This document shows, one piece after another, positions 15,592-25,013 of a stretch of DNA of 39,728 nucleotides. Each line of letters starts with the position of its first letter. The first letter of the stretch is position 1. Made by a program: the position numbers and the translations under genes. The stretch comes from Tissierellia bacterium (GTDB lineage: Bacteria; Bacillota; Clostridia; Tissierellales; Tissierellaceae), in the NCBI GenBank assembly GCA_012518035.1, contig JAAYTL010000084.1:1-39728 (forward strand), given 5' to 3'. The notes beneath the pieces were generated by a model. It was not told where the DNA came from. It did no database searches and was given only the letters and a program-made list of their open reading frames with translations.

Positions 15592-16956
15592 TTAAACCAT
15601 GGTTTCTGGTCTTACTATATCTTCGAACTCTTCCTCCGTTAGGTATCCAAGCTCCACTGCCGCCTCCTTTAAGGACAAGCCCTTGGCGTGGGCGGTTTTA
15701 GCTATATCAGCTGCCTTTTCATAGCCTATATGTGGATTTAAAGCCGTTACCAGCATCAGGGATTTATCCAGATTTTCCTTCATCTTTTCCTTATTTGGAA
15801 GGATTCCTGATGCACAATGCTCATCAAAGGATATAATGGCATCCCTTAACAATCTTACGGATTGTAAGAAGTTATAGATCATCATGGGCATGAAGACATT
15901 AAGCTGGAAGTTCCCTTGGGATGCTCCCAGGTTGATGGCTACATCATTGGCCATGACCTGGACAGCAACCATGGTCAAGGCTTCTGACTGGGTCGGGTTA
16001 ACCTTACCTGGCATGATAGAGCTGCCTGGCTCATTTTCAGGTATGGTGATTTCCCCTATACCACATCTAGGACCACTGGCCAGCCACCTTACATCATTGG
16101 CTATCTTCATCAAATCTGCCGCCAGGGATTTCAAGGCCCCATGGGCATAATCCAAGTCGCTCTTGCTGGTCAAGGAGTAGAACTTGTTGCCGGCAGTTAC
16201 AAACCTGGTCTTAGTTAAGCTGGATATCTCCTCAGCTACCATCTTGCCAAAATCTTTATGGGCGTTTAAGCCAGTTCCCACCGCTGTTCCTCCCAAGGCC
16301 AATTCCCTAAGACCTTCCAGGGCTTCCTTAATCCTCGTCTCCCCCTTGATTAGCATGGTGGTCCAAGCGCTTATTTCCTGGGAAAAAGCAATAGGCACAG
16401 CATCTTGTAGGTGGGTCCTACCTGTTTTTATAATACCTTCATTCTCCTTCTCCAATCTTTCAAAGGTCTCCCTTAACTGCCTTAGGGCTGGCAAGAGTTT
16501 CCCCTCGATTTCCATGACTGCTGATATACTCATGGCAGTTGGGAAAGTATCATTGGAGCTTTGGGACATATTTACATGGTCATTGGGATGGACTAGTTTT
16601 CCACCTAAAATAGAGTTGGCCCTATTTGCAACTACCTCATTAACATTCATATTGCTTTGGGTACCACTTCCCGTTTGCCAGACCACCAAAGGGAAGTTAT
16701 CATCTAGTTTTCCTTCATGTATTTCGTCACAAACCTGGGCTATGATTTTCATCTTATCTTCATCTAGCTTGCCCAGTTTGTAGTTGGTAATGGCTGCAGC
16801 CTTCTTCAATATACTGAAGGCCCTGATTATTTCTATGGGCATCTTCTCTATGCCTATTCTAAAATTTTGTGAGCTCCTTTGGGTTTGAGCTCCCCAATAT
16901 TTATTAGCAGGTACCCTCACCTCACCCATGGTATCCTGTTCAATCCTATAATCCAT
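15592..16956 (-). CDS. fumC: Fumarate hydratase, class II
   Basis: Iron-independent interconversion of fumarate and L-malate in the cytosol, by a homotetramer. The protein has 454 residues. Family blocks are [14 protein letters not shown] (95-108), [11 protein letters not shown] (131-141), [11 protein letters not shown] with His182, and the signature loop [13 protein letters not shown] (311-323) that carries the catalytic Ser. The loop reads PGKVNPTQ, as in fumarases, where aspartase would have PAKVNPV. GAGGAGGGA precedes the ATG. It follows a DMT transporter gene by 92 nt and lies just upstream of the his promoter. No clear terminator is seen after it. Confidence 0.96.
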   Translation of the reverse strand: MDYRIEQDTMGEVRVPANKYWGAQTQRSSQNFRIGIEKMPIEIIRAFSILKKAAAITNYKLGKLDEDKMKIIAQVCDEIHEGKLDDNFPLVVWQTGSGTQSNMNVNEVVANRANSILGGKLVHPNDHVNMSQSSNDTFPTAMSISAVMEIEGKLLPALRQLRETFERLEKENEGIIKTGRTHLQDAVPIAFSQEISAWTTMLIKGETRIKEALEGLRELALGGTAVGTGLNAHKDFGKMVAEEISSLTKTRFVTAGNKFYSLTSKSDLDYAHGALKSLAADLMKIANDVRWLASGPRCGIGEITIPENEPGSSIMPGKVNPTQSEALTMVAVQVMANDVAINLGASQGNFQLNVFMPMMIYNFLQSVRLLRDAIISFDEHCASGILPNKEKMKENLDKSLMLVTALNPHIGYEKAADIAKTAHAKGLSLKEAAVELGYLTEEEFEDIVRPETMV

Positions 16957-17048
16957 AAAATCCCTCCTCTTCTTCTTAACTTTCCTTATACTTAATTCGT
17001 ACCTATTATTGATATACCCTAGTTCTAATTCTAATAACTAAAAGTATC

Positions 17049-17909
17049 CTATTCTTGGTGCTCTGCCGCTTTTCTATCCTTGTCAAAATATCCACTTAAA
17101 CCTACCAGGGAACCACCTATAAATACAATGCCTAAGACAATGTCCAAATTAAAGGGTTCATTTAAAAATACTACCCCAATTAGGGCGGCTATCAGGATTC
17201 TACTGGTGGATATAAGAGCTCCTGTGGCTGAATCCACGTACTTGTAACCCAGGGTCAGGAGGATTTGCCCTAAAAATCCTAGCAAACCTGCTAGAAATAC
17301 ATTAAGAAGGCTGGCCATTTCAAAGTTAGCAAGGTCCTTCCAGACAAAGGGTATATTGATAAAGGTTCCTATTAACATGACATAGAAGATAACCAAGTAG
17401 CCTTCATTGTGTTCCAAGGACCTTGTGAGGTTAAGAACACTCAAGGCTGCAGCTATGGAGGATACGAAACTTAAGACGTCCCCCTTGTTGATACTTCCAA
17501 AGTAGGGATCAACCAAGATATAGGTCCCTATCATTATTGTAATCAAATATATATACTTGCTTTTATCCACCTTTTCCTTTAGATAATAAGGTGTTAGTAG
17601 GATGATGAAGACTGGATAGAGCATATTTAGCATATTGGCATTTGTAATGGTAGTATACTTCAATGAGGCTGATAAGCATATGATTGAAGTCGTATTAAAA
17701 ATGGACCTTAGTAGGACAGGTTTAAAATCCGGTGATTTAAAACTCCTTCTAGTAGCTAATATATAGACCAGCATCAGTGTCGCCCCAACTAGAAACCTGC
17801 TAAAGGAGACTATTATTCCTGACATATCAGATGAATTGGTTACAAGTTTTCCAAAATATGAACTCAAGGTAAAAAAAAGACCCGAAACCGTTATGGTGAT
17901 AAATCCCAT
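17049..17909 (-). CDS. DMT-superfamily (EamA-type) transporter
   Basis: Integral membrane protein of 286 residues with about ten predicted membrane helices arranged as two EamA repeats. The second repeat begins near residue 145 and contains the typical GLLGFLGQILLTLGYKYVDSATGALIS segment followed by EPFNLDIVLGIVFIGGSLVGLSG. Such proteins usually export or import metabolites or amino acids; the substrate cannot be read from sequence. GGGGGGAAGGGAA precedes the start. A terminator separates it from the lysine ABC importer upstream, and fumC follows after 92 nt. Confidence 0.82.
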   Translation of the reverse strand: MGFITITVSGLFFTLSSYFGKLVTNSSDMSGIIVSFSRFLVGATLMLVYILATRRSFKSPDFKPVLLRSIFNTTSIICLSASLKYTTITNANMLNMLYPVFIILLTPYYLKEKVDKSKYIYLITIMIGTYILVDPYFGSINKGDVLSFVSSIAAALSVLNLTRSLEHNEGYLVIFYVMLIGTFINIPFVWKDLANFEMASLLNVFLAGLLGFLGQILLTLGYKYVDSATGALISTSRILIAALIGVVFLNEPFNLDIVLGIVFIGGSLVGLSGYFDKDRKAAEHQE

Positions 17910-17982
17910 TTCCCTTCCCCCCGCTTAAGATGTCTGATAATTCTTACATATATAGTGTATCATAGATTATGGATATTTACAT

Positions 17983-18024
17983 AAAAAACACCTTAAATGT
18001 ATTTGAAAATACACTTAAGGTGTT
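17983..18024 (-). terminator. Terminator of the ABC importer operon
   Basis: AACACCTTAA...TGTATTT and AAATACA...TTAAGGTGTT pair across a tiny loop with one mismatch, and TTTTTTAT follows on the minus strand, just after the ATPase stop codon. Confidence 0.88.
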
Positions 18025-18027
18025 CGT

Positions 18028-18762
18028 CTAGGATAAGATTCTTCTTAAGAACTCCTTGGTCCTTTCTTCCTTAGGATTATTAAAGATCTGCTCAGGTGTG
18101 CCTTCTTCAGCAATTACTCCCTTGTCCATGAAGACTACCCTGTCTGAAACATCCCTGGCAAACTCCATCTCATGGGTTACCACTAACATGGTGAGACCTG
18201 TATTGGCCAGGTCTTTCATAACTGCTAATACTTCCCCAACCATTTCAGGGTCCAGGGCTGATGTTGGTTCATCAAAGAGCATTACATCTGGTTCCATGGA
18301 TAGGGCCCTTGCTATAGCCACCCTCTGCTTCTGCCCACCTGATAATTGTCTTGGCCTGGCATTGATATATTGCTCCATACCTACTGTCCTTAGGTATTTC
18401 ATAGCGATTGTCTCCGCCTCTTCTTTAGACCGTTTAAGGACCTTGATCTGGCTTACGGTACAATTACTCAAGGCATTGTGGTTGTTAAAAAGATTGAACT
18501 GTTGAAATACCATACCCAACTTAGCTCTATAGGCATAGACATCATGGTCGGAATCTAGTATGTTCTTTCCCTTATATAGGATTTCTCCCCCGTTTGGCTT
18601 TTCCAATAGATTGATACAACGGAGCAGGGTGGATTTCCCTGAGCCAGATGAGCCTATTATGGATACCACTTCACCCTTGTTGACATGAAAGTTAATATCC
18701 TTCAATACCTCATTGTCTCCAAAGGATTTATTTAAATGTTTAATTTCGATTATTCTTTCCAT
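18028..18762 (-). CDS. Amino acid ABC transporter, ATP-binding protein (probably lysine)
   Basis: Energises a polar amino-acid importer. The protein has 244 residues: Walker [10 protein letters not shown] (37-45), Q-loop FQQFNLF, signature LSGGQKQR (140-147), Walker [12 protein letters not shown] (161-171) and the switch His in VVTHEM. It belongs to the GlnQ/ArtM/HisP branch (PAAT family). The gene is last in a three-gene operon: substrate-binding lipoprotein, permease, ATPase. AGAGGTGGAAG precedes the start. The lysine riboswitch at the head of the operon points to lysine as the regulated substrate. Confidence 0.94.
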   Translation of the reverse strand: MERIIEIKHLNKSFGDNEVLKDINFHVNKGEVVSIIGSSGSGKSTLLRCINLLEKPNGGEILYKGKNILDSDHDVYAYRAKLGMVFQQFNLFNNHNALSNCTVSQIKVLKRSKEEAETIAMKYLRTVGMEQYINARPRQLSGGQKQRVAIARALSMEPDVMLFDEPTSALDPEMVGEVLAVMKDLANTGLTMLVVTHEMEFARDVSDRVVFMDKGVIAEEGTPEQIFNNPKEERTKEFLRRILS

Positions 18763-18777
18763 TCTTCCACCTCTATC

Positions 18778-19557
18778 CTAATTCCCATGCCAATGGTCGT
18801 CTTGTTTACGAACTAGGTCCTCTGGTCTTTCAACCTGCATCTGGTTTCCAATTATATTATAATTCTTAGGTCCGTCCATTTTACCTTCAATGGACCTTAG
18901 GATTTTAGTAACTGTAAAGGTCATTACAAAATATATCATACAGGTTATAAAATAAGCCTCTGCAAACCTAAAGGTGCTTCCTGAAACTGATCTGGTTTGG
19001 AAAAATAGTTCTGTAACACTTATGACATTTAGCACAGATGAATCCTTAATATTAACCACAAATTCATTTCCCGTGGCAGGTAGGATATTCCTTATTACCT
19101 GGGGCAACATTACATTTATCATGGTCTGATAATGGTTCATGCCTAGGGCTTCTGCTGCCTCATACTGTCCCGGGTCTACAGAGACAATACCTCCCCGGAC
19201 TATCTCCGCCATATAGGCCCCGGTATTTATTGAAATAATGAAGGTACCGGCAAAGAGCTTATTCAGTTGTACTCCAAATACCCCTGCTACTCCGTAGAAA
19301 AAGAACATGGCTTGAACCATCATAGGTGTTCCCCTAAAGAATTCTATATAGGCTGCCAGTATTCCATTTACAATTTTTAAGAATACCCTCTTAGGTCCTA
19401 TTTCTGGCAGGGGGATGGTTCGGATGACTCCGATAGCCAACCCTATTATAAATCCTACGGTAGTTCCAACTACCGCCAGGAATAATGTAATACCAGCCCC
19501 CCGAAGAAACATGGGCCAATATTTTATTAAGATATCTTTAACTATTTCCAAACTCAT
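18778..19557 (-). CDS. Amino acid ABC transporter, permease (probably lysine)
   Basis: Membrane subunit of a PAAT-family importer, 259 residues with about five membrane helices. The N-terminus matches the family pattern (FLRGAGITLFLAVVGTTVGFIIG). The cytoplasmic EAA loop that docks the ATPase is seen as EAAEALGMNHYQTMINVMLPQVIRNILP. It stands 17 nt after the binding-protein gene and 15 nt before the ATPase gene. The tail after residue 235 is hydrophilic and slightly longer than in many relatives. Confidence 0.93.
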   Translation of the reverse strand: MSLEIVKDILIKYWPMFLRGAGITLFLAVVGTTVGFIIGLAIGVIRTIPLPEIGPKRVFLKIVNGILAAYIEFFRGTPMMVQAMFFFYGVAGVFGVQLNKLFAGTFIISINTGAYMAEIVRGGIVSVDPGQYEAAEALGMNHYQTMINVMLPQVIRNILPATGNEFVVNIKDSSVLNVISVTELFFQTRSVSGSTFRFAEAYFITCMIYFVMTFTVTKILRSIEGKMDGPKNYNIIGNQMQVERPEDLVRKQDDHWHGN

Positions 19558-19574
19558 TTCTACACTTCCTTATC

Positions 19575-20417
19575 TTATTGACCTGCAGGCTGATTGATGA
19601 TAGCCTGATCCATAATCTCTTGGCGCTCATCCTCTGATATTTCAGCAAGGACCTTATTTATCTCTTCTGTTAATTCACTACCCTTGGCAACCCCAACTGC
19701 TACTGCTGTATCTTCATCACTTGCTTCAAATCCATCCTCAAATACTACCATTACAAAATTTTCATTGGCAGCTGATGCACTTATACCTTCTGGTCGCTCT
19801 GAAACATATCCATCTATAATGCCAGATTCTAGAGCAACCCTCATGGCTGGGAAGTCTGACATGGCTGTTTCCTTGATAACTCCATCTATTTGGTCAATTA
19901 CAGTATAGTGGAAGGTTGACTGCTGGGCTGTTATCTTGGCCCCGCTGAAGTCATGGATGGATTTGGCATCCTCATAGCCACCACCCTTTCTTACTACCAT
20001 TACCAAGTCTGACTTATAGTACCTATCGGTAAAATCTATTACCTCTGCCCTATCAGCTGTGGGTGACATCCCTGCTATTATTACATCTATGATACCTGAT
20101 TCGATAGCTGGTAGGAGTCCATCCCATTCAATCTTTTCAATAACTAACTCCCTACCTAAACCTTCAGCTATCCTTTTGGCTATCTCAACATCATATCCTC
20201 CAGCATATTCTAAAGTACCATTGATGGGAACTGCCCCATTGGAATCATCCATTTGGGTCCAGTTAAATGGTGGATAGCCAGCTTCTAGACCAACCTTTAG
20301 AACCTCTCCCTTATCTGAACCTCCATTGGATTGATTATTATCATTATTATTTCCACAACCAACTAATGCAATTGCTAAAATCATAATAGCAATTAAAACC
20401 AATATACTTCTCCTCAT
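19575..20417 (-). CDS. Amino acid ABC transporter, substrate-binding lipoprotein (probably lysine)
   Basis: Extracellular membrane-anchored binding protein of 280 residues. The signal sequence ends in a lipobox, ALVGC, with lipidated Cys21, followed by an Asn-, Gln- and Ser-rich linker. The SBP family 3 fold shows KVGLEAGYPPFNW, GYDVEIAKRIAEGLG, WDGLLPAIESGIIDVIIAGMSPTADRAEVIDFTDRYY and the hinge GAKITAQQSTF. It is first in its operon, behind a leader of about 400 nt that carries a lysine riboswitch. Lysine is therefore the likely ligand, although the binding pocket cannot be proved by eye. Confidence 0.93.
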   Translation of the reverse strand: MRRSILVLIAIMILAIALVGCGNNNDNNQSNGGSDKGEVLKVGLEAGYPPFNWTQMDDSNGAVPINGTLEYAGGYDVEIAKRIAEGLGRELVIEKIEWDGLLPAIESGIIDVIIAGMSPTADRAEVIDFTDRYYKSDLVMVVRKGGGYEDAKSIHDFSGAKITAQQSTFHYTVIDQIDGVIKETAMSDFPAMRVALESGIIDGYVSERPEGISASAANENFVMVVFEDGFEASDEDTAVAVGVAKGSELTEEINKVLAEISEDERQEIMDQAIINQPAGQ

Positions 20418-20508
20418 TCCAATCTCTCCTTATCAAAATAATTAATCATTGTCTTAGTTAATCCTTATCTTTGTTCCCTTGAGTCCCATGAATTATATCC
20501 CTATCTTA

Positions 20509-20546
20509 GGTCATAAATATAGCACCTGACAGGTTTGTCAGGTGCT
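20509..20546 (-). terminator. Riboswitch-controlled terminator
   Basis: On the minus strand AGCACCTGAC and GTCAGGTGCT form a stem with a short loop, followed by TATATTTATG. It lies 45 nt after the lysine aptamer and about 90 nt before the lipoprotein start. The tail is only moderately T-rich. Confidence 0.7.
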
Positions 20547-20590
20547 TTCATATTCAAAGCTAGACAATCCTCTCCCCTTTCTTGCTCATT

Positions 20591-20769
20591 GTGAGATAGC
20601 TCACCATCATAGCATCGAGCCAATACTATGATGACAGTACTATGCCTATTCGGTATAGTCCCAGCCCTAGATTTTGGTATCTAAGACTTCGGCGATAGCT
20701 CCTTTCACCATACTTCATAGGATTCCGTCCTCCACATGATTACTCTTAGATATCGCGCCTCTACCTCAC
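20591..20769 (-). ncRNA. Lysine riboswitch (L box)
   Basis: The minus-strand RNA carries the L-box landmarks in the right order: GAGGUAGAGGCGCG at the 5' side, AAGAGUA, GGUGAAAGGAGCUAUCGCCGAAGU (GCCGAAGU at 20686-20693), GGGCUGGG, CUGUCA and the closing GAGCUAUCUCAC. P1 forms between GUGAGGUAG (20761-20769) and CUAUCUCAC (20591-20599). The layout matches the B. subtilis lysC leader block by block. Lysine binding should favour the downstream terminator and shut off the ABC importer. I recognised it from the consensus and could not run a covariance search. Confidence 0.92.
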
Positions 20770-20821
20770 CCTGTAAGGATGAGGATTTTTTATTAAATTT
20801 TATAGATTTTTATTGCAATAT

Positions 20822-20850
20822 ATCTTAACACTAAATATTCGTCTTGTCAA
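20822..20850 (-). promoter_or_regulatory. Promoter of the lysine riboswitch leader
   Basis: A perfect -35 TTGACA (20845-20850), 17 bp, then -10 TAAGAT (20822-20827) on the minus strand, about 45 nt ahead of the aptamer. The rest of the intergenic stretch up to 20929 is AT-rich and shows nothing else. Confidence 0.78.
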
Positions 20851-20928
20851 ATATTGTTTAATTTTAAACTAGTTTTTCTTTTTAACTTTTAAGTGAGTTA
20901 AATTTTTCCTGCTTCATAATCTACTTCA

Positions 20929-20978
20929 CAAATAATAAAGGGCTATTTCATAAGATAAAACTCCTTAGAAATAACCCT
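20929..20978 (-). terminator. Terminator of psuK-psuG
   Basis: AGGGTTATTTC and GAAATAGCCCT pair with one mismatch across an 18-nt loop, followed by TTATTATTTG on the minus strand, just after the psuG stop. Confidence 0.75.
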
Positions 20979-20990
20979 ATCTCTCCTAGT

Positions 20991-21911
20991 CTATTTTAAT
21001 TTTGATAGCTCAACTGCTAGATTTGCCCCTAGCCTAGCGTTGTTATAAACCAACTTAATATTGGCCTCTAGACTGTCTCCCTTGGTAATATCTTTCACCT
21101 TGGCCAATAGGAAGGGGGTGCTCTCCTTACCCTTGATACCCCTTGCATCAGCCTCAGCCAGGGCATCTTCTATGGCATTATTTATTAAGTCATAGTCTAT
21201 TTCATGCTCTTCTGGAATAGGATTTGCCACAACCACTCCACCCTTTAATCCTAGATCCCACTTTGTTTTTATGGTTGCTGCCAGTTCCTCAGGACTATCT
21301 ATCCTATAGTCCACACCAAATCCACTCCTCCTGGTATAGAAGGCGGGCATTTCTTCTGTTCCATAACCAATTACAGGAACCCCCATGGTTTCAAGGTATT
21401 CCAGGGTAAGGCCAATATCTAAAATTGACTTGGCCCCTGCACATACCACAGCTATATTGGTTTGGGCTAGTTCTTGTAAATCTGCAGATATATCAAAGCT
21501 GGTTTCAGCCCCCCTATGGACACCACCTATGCCTCCTGTTGCAAATACCTTGATTCCTGCTAGGGCTGCTATAATCATGGTTGATGCTACTGTGGTAGCT
21601 CCATCCAACTTGTTGGCCACTATGAAGGGTATATCCCTCCTGGATGTTTTGATTACCTTTTCTTGGGCCTTGCCTAGATATTCAATTTCTTCCTCTGTAA
21701 GTCCTACCTTGAGTTTACCCTTTAAGATAGCAATGGTAGCGGGTATTGCGCCATTCTCCCTAATTATCTTTTCAACATTGAGGGCAGTTTCTACATTCCT
21801 AGGATAGGGCATCCCATGAGATATTATGGTAGATTCTAAAGCTACCACTGGCTTATTCTCATCCAGGGCAGCCTTCACCTCTGGATTGATTTCTAAGTAT
21901 CTTTCTATCAT
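20991..21911 (-). CDS. psuG: Pseudouridine-5'-phosphate glycosidase
   Basis: Cleaves the C-C glycosidic bond of pseudouridine 5'-phosphate to uracil and ribose 5-phosphate, salvaging the modified nucleoside from RNA turnover. The protein has 306 residues, the family length. Signature blocks are VALESTIISHGMPYPRN (Glu26 is the acid-base residue of ALEST), VFATGGIGGVHRGAETSFDIS, and VVCAGAKSILDIGLTLEYLET with the Schiff-base Lys161. The start overlaps the psuK stop (ATGA). No PsuT-type nucleoside transporter lies beside it, so the substrate may come from internal RNA. Confidence 0.96.
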   Translation of the reverse strand: MIERYLEINPEVKAALDENKPVVALESTIISHGMPYPRNVETALNVEKIIRENGAIPATIAILKGKLKVGLTEEEIEYLGKAQEKVIKTSRRDIPFIVANKLDGATTVASTMIIAALAGIKVFATGGIGGVHRGAETSFDISADLQELAQTNIAVVCAGAKSILDIGLTLEYLETMGVPVIGYGTEEMPAFYTRRSGFGVDYRIDSPEELAATIKTKWDLGLKGGVVVANPIPEEHEIDYDLINNAIEDALAEADARGIKGKESTPFLLAKVKDITKGDSLEANIKLVYNNARLGANLAVELSKLK

Positions 21912-22846
21912 AGCTTATTCTCCTCCATCCTTAATTTAATTTCTTCTATTGACATTTTGGGATTAATAGTGTCTGGGTGTGATAAAGCTACTACTGATGC
22001 ATAGATGGCTAACTCAGCAGTTTCCTCAACTCCCATATTGTGGTAGTAACCATAGGCCAGGGCTGCTAGAAAGGCATCACCTGCCCCTGTGGCATTTATA
22101 ATCTTGATCTTGGGTGGCTTTTTATGGCCAGTTATTCTTCCATTACTATAAAATACCCCATCCTCACCCAGGCTTATAAAGACATTCTTAACTCCTTTTT
22201 CATGTAGGATCTTAACAGCCTTTTCTAAATCAACCTGGTTTTGAATTTTTATACCTGTAAGTATCTCCGCTTCAATCTTATTGGGTTTTATAGTATGAAA
22301 GTTTCCAATCAAGTCCACAACCCTTTTGGTCTTGGCAGTAGATACAGTGTCTAGGAAAAAATCTACTCCTTTAAAGTTTCTCACAAGATATGCTATGGTA
22401 TCATGGGGTAGGTTGGTATCTATTATGCAAAGCCTGGAATTTTCTATTAGCTTCCTGTATCCTTTGATGAAATCAATATCCATCCTCTCATAGATATCCA
22501 TGCTGGAGATTGCCAACTCCATATCACCATTCTCATCCAGGATGGATAGGTATACAGAGGTGGGTTCACCTTTTAAAATCATGGTGTTGCTTAGATCTAA
22601 TCCAATCTTCCTGGATTGCTCTAAGACTATTTGCCCATATCCATCATCTCCTATGATGGAGATTAGCTTGGTGTTTATACCCAACCGTGTAATATTCTCA
22701 GCTATATTTCTAGCCACCCCGCCCAAAGATACCTTTACTGAGCCTATATTTGAGTCCCTTAAAATTAGTCTGTCCTTGGGAAACCCCTGAATATCCACAT
22801 TAGTACCGCCTACTACTACTATATAATCAGTTCCTATATTTTCCAT
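21908..22846 (-). CDS. psuK: Pseudouridine kinase, PfkB family
   Basis: Phosphorylates pseudouridine to feed PsuG. The ribokinase-like protein has 312 residues, with N-terminal VVVGGTNVDIQGFP, the substrate-side SLGGVARNIAENITRLG, and the C-terminal PfkB motif INATGAGDAFLAALAYG carrying the catalytic Asp of GAGD. It is first in the two-gene operon and is translationally coupled to psuG. A weak site, GTAAGGATGA, lies before the ATG. PfkB sequence alone does not fix the sugar; the pairing with psuG does. Confidence 0.92.
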   Translation of the reverse strand: MENIGTDYIVVVGGTNVDIQGFPKDRLILRDSNIGSVKVSLGGVARNIAENITRLGINTKLISIIGDDGYGQIVLEQSRKIGLDLSNTMILKGEPTSVYLSILDENGDMELAISSMDIYERMDIDFIKGYRKLIENSRLCIIDTNLPHDTIAYLVRNFKGVDFFLDTVSTAKTKRVVDLIGNFHTIKPNKIEAEILTGIKIQNQVDLEKAVKILHEKGVKNVFISLGEDGVFYSNGRITGHKKPPKIKIINATGAGDAFLAALAYGYYHNMGVEETAELAIYASVVALSHPDTINPKMSIEEIKLRMEENKL

Positions 22847-22953
22847 ATAATCATCCTTACTCCATATTATTTTACTTATTCCCCATCTTTCAACAAATAA
22901 TCTATTATAGAAGAAAATATAATACCCAAACTCCTGCTATTTTTAACCTTTTA

Positions 22954-22983
22954 TTACAAATGTTACACAAACTATGATAAAAT
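22954..22983 (+). promoter_or_regulatory. Possible promoter of the YcxB-like gene
   Basis: TTACAA (22954-22959), an 18-bp spacer and TAAAAT (22978-22983), 37 bp before the TTG start. The flanking sequence is AT-rich, so the call is modest. Confidence 0.38.
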
Positions 22984-23020
22984 ATATATGTTATTTATTC
23001 AATACTAGGGGGTAGATTAA

Positions 23021-23578
23021 TTGAAATATAATGCTACTATGGTCTATAACAAATACGATTTTATCGCCATTACAAAGGCTATGTTATATCAGGATGAAAA
23101 GACAAAAGAAAGGCAAAAAATGACTGAGCTTTTCTTTACCATTTTTGGAATCATTGCCGTCTTCTTTGGAACTTTAAGGGTTTTACAAGGCCTTAAGATA
23201 ATAATACTTGGCGGCGGAGTAGTAGAAACCATGGATATCTTGTTGCCTGCCCTCTTTATCGTTATGGGCTTTGTCTTGATCTTAGGTTCAGAAAGTGCAA
23301 AGATAGGAACCAATATGTGGAAACAATATGAAGAAAAGGGTTCTGAGATCAAGTTGTCCTTTTACGATGATTTTTTTACTATCAATACACCCAAGGGTGA
23401 AGAAAAAATAAAATATTCAAAGATTAAAAATATCTCAGAGGATAGGAAGAGATACTTTATATTTACTGGCGTCAATGTAGGATACATAATTAGAAAGTCT
23501 GAGCTAAATCTAGATGATACTAAGGAATTCGGAAAATTTCTTATTAAGAAAACTGGCCTAAAAATTAACTTTAACTAA
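23021..23578 (+). CDS. YcxB-like membrane protein of unknown function
   Basis: Function unknown. The protein has 185 residues. A charged N-terminal segment (1-34) leads to two membrane helices (about 36-58 and 66-84). A C-terminal soluble domain follows, with alternating strands of the YcxB-like type (IKLSFYDDFFTINTPKGEEKIKYSKIKNISED, then KRYFIFTG and a ser-acidic helix). The start is TTG with AGGGGGTAG in front; the next ATG would cut into the conserved N-terminal part. It stands alone on the plus strand between divergent psuK and a convergent transporter, and is closed by a shared terminator. Confidence 0.72.
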   Translation: MKYNATMVYNKYDFIAITKAMLYQDEKTKERQKMTELFFTIFGIIAVFFGTLRVLQGLKIIILGGGVVETMDILLPALFIVMGFVLILGSESAKIGTNMWKQYEEKGSEIKLSFYDDFFTINTPKGEEKIKYSKIKNISEDRKRYFIFTGVNVGYIIRKSELNLDDTKEFGKFLIKKTGLKINFN

Positions 23579-23581
23579 AAC

Positions 23582-23618
23582 ATCCCTGGACAGGTTGAAT
23601 AGATTCTTGTCCAGGGAT
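23582..23618. terminator. Bidirectional terminator
   Basis: ATCCCTGGACA and TGTCCAGGGAT form an 11-bp stem with a 15-nt loop between the convergent YcxB-like gene and SLC13-type transporter gene. The tails are ATTATCTTATC on one strand and GTTTTAG on the other. Confidence 0.7.
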
Positions 23619-23626
23619 TATCTTAT

Positions 23627-24967
23627 CTAGAATAAGCCTATTAACTTCCACCATGGTATGAAAAAGCAAAATATTGACACTAGAGTAAGCAAAATAGTAT
23701 ACAAACCAAACCTAAAGACTATTTCATTGGTATAAAAACTTCCTTCCCCTACAGCCAAGAGGGAATTATGGAAGGGTAATAGATAAAAGGTGAGTATGCT
23801 GGTAAATACCAAAAACATTATTACTTCTGGTTCTACCATGCCTTCAGAAAGTGAAATAAAGGTTGGTATAGCAACTGACATAGTCGTCACACTACTCCCC
23901 AAGAAAACTCGTAGGATCATGGATGATAGGACTATTACCAGGATATAGGTATAGTTAAACTCACTTCCCAACAGCCCTGTCAGATTCCCAAATATCTTAT
24001 CAGCTATCCCGCTTTCACTCATTACATTTCCAATTGAAAATGCAGCAGTCAAGAAGAATAGGAGCTCTATATTAACAGATTTTGCATCCTCAAAACCTAT
24101 GATTCCCCTAATATACATAGCTATTGTTCCAGCTATCAATACCAAGGTTGGACTTAGGTTATGGATACTCTCAGTAGCCCATAGAAGTATTATAAGGATT
24201 ATGATACCCAAGTTAATCTTGTCATCTCTATTTAAGTCAATCTTCTCATGGCTTAATTCACCGGCCTGAAAAAGTTTTAACTCCTTTCTAAATGCTAGCT
24301 TAAATAAGAGCATGCCTAAGACCGTCATTGCAAAACCAGGAACTAGCAAATTCTTCATCCATTCAAGCTCACTCATTTGAACATTGGCAACAGCTAGGAT
24401 CCCATTATTTAATACAATATCTCCTCTTTTAAAGAAGACATGAACTATTATATTAAAGGCAAATAAAGAGAACATTAACACATCCCTGGTTTCTTTCTGT
24501 AAATCTATACTATTAAAATACTCCAAATAGACTATGCTGAGGAGTATTATTCTTGAATGGGACTGGGGTATAGTAAAGACCATTATTATTACTGTTACTA
24601 GCATTGTTATAAGAAATTGGTTTATATTCCTAGCATATCTATTGATAAAGGGTAGGAATAACTTACTTGCTAAATTACTATTGATTATACCCTGGGAAAA
24701 AATAAAGGAAAATATAATCAATATAAAGGTTGGTGATAAGGGAAAGTGTAAGACTCTACTAGCCGGCGTATTTCCAAATATTATAAACATAATCAGCAAA
24801 AATACCGAAGCAATTATCTTGTTTGGATACCCTACCACCCATGATACTACAGTAACTATAAGGGCTGATAAAACTATAGCTTGATTTAAGTCCATATCTA
24901 GTGGTCTAAAAGCCAATATAAATAATATTATAAGTAATACCAATATTGGCAGTAATCTCTTCTTCAT
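23627..24967 (-). CDS. SLC13/ArsB-type (ion transporter superfamily) membrane transporter
   Basis: Probable secondary transporter for an organic or inorganic anion. Eleven or twelve hydrophobic segments fill a 446-residue protein. The start at 24967 is preferred over 24994 because GGAGGATTAC lies directly before it. Repeated re-entrant motifs resembling DASS proteins are visible: TIPQSHSRIILLSIVYLEYFNS in the first half, and LGSSVTTMSVAIPTFISLSEGM plus LPFHNSLLAVGEG in the second. The protein is divergent, and the substrate cannot be named; a dicarboxylate or a uronate-derived acid is a guess from its place after uxaC. A terminator separates it from uxaC, so it is probably transcribed alone or by partial readthrough. 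Confidence 0.75.
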   Translation of the reverse strand: MKKRLLPILVLLIILFILAFRPLDMDLNQAIVLSALIVTVVSWVVGYPNKIIASVFLLIMFIIFGNTPASRVLHFPLSPTFILIIFSFIFSQGIINSNLASKLFLPFINRYARNINQFLITMLVTVIIMVFTIPQSHSRIILLSIVYLEYFNSIDLQKETRDVLMFSLFAFNIIVHVFFKRGDIVLNNGILAVANVQMSELEWMKNLLVPGFAMTVLGMLLFKLAFRKELKLFQAGELSHEKIDLNRDDKINLGIIILIILLWATESIHNLSPTLVLIAGTIAMYIRGIIGFEDAKSVNIELLFFLTAAFSIGNVMSESGIADKIFGNLTGLLGSEFNYTYILVIVLSSMILRVFLGSSVTTMSVAIPTFISLSEGMVEPEVIMFLVFTSILTFYLLPFHNSLLAVGEGSFYTNEIVFRFGLYTILLTLVSIFCFFIPWWKLIGLF

Positions 24968-25013
24968 GTAATCCTCCAATTCATATATAGTCACTTTTCA
25001 AAAACTATAAAGG

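Noticed and set aside
16184..16783. 199-codon ORF on the plus strand
   Set aside because: It lies wholly opposite fumC, has no recognisable domain and low-complexity Ser/Pro composition typical of an antisense shadow.
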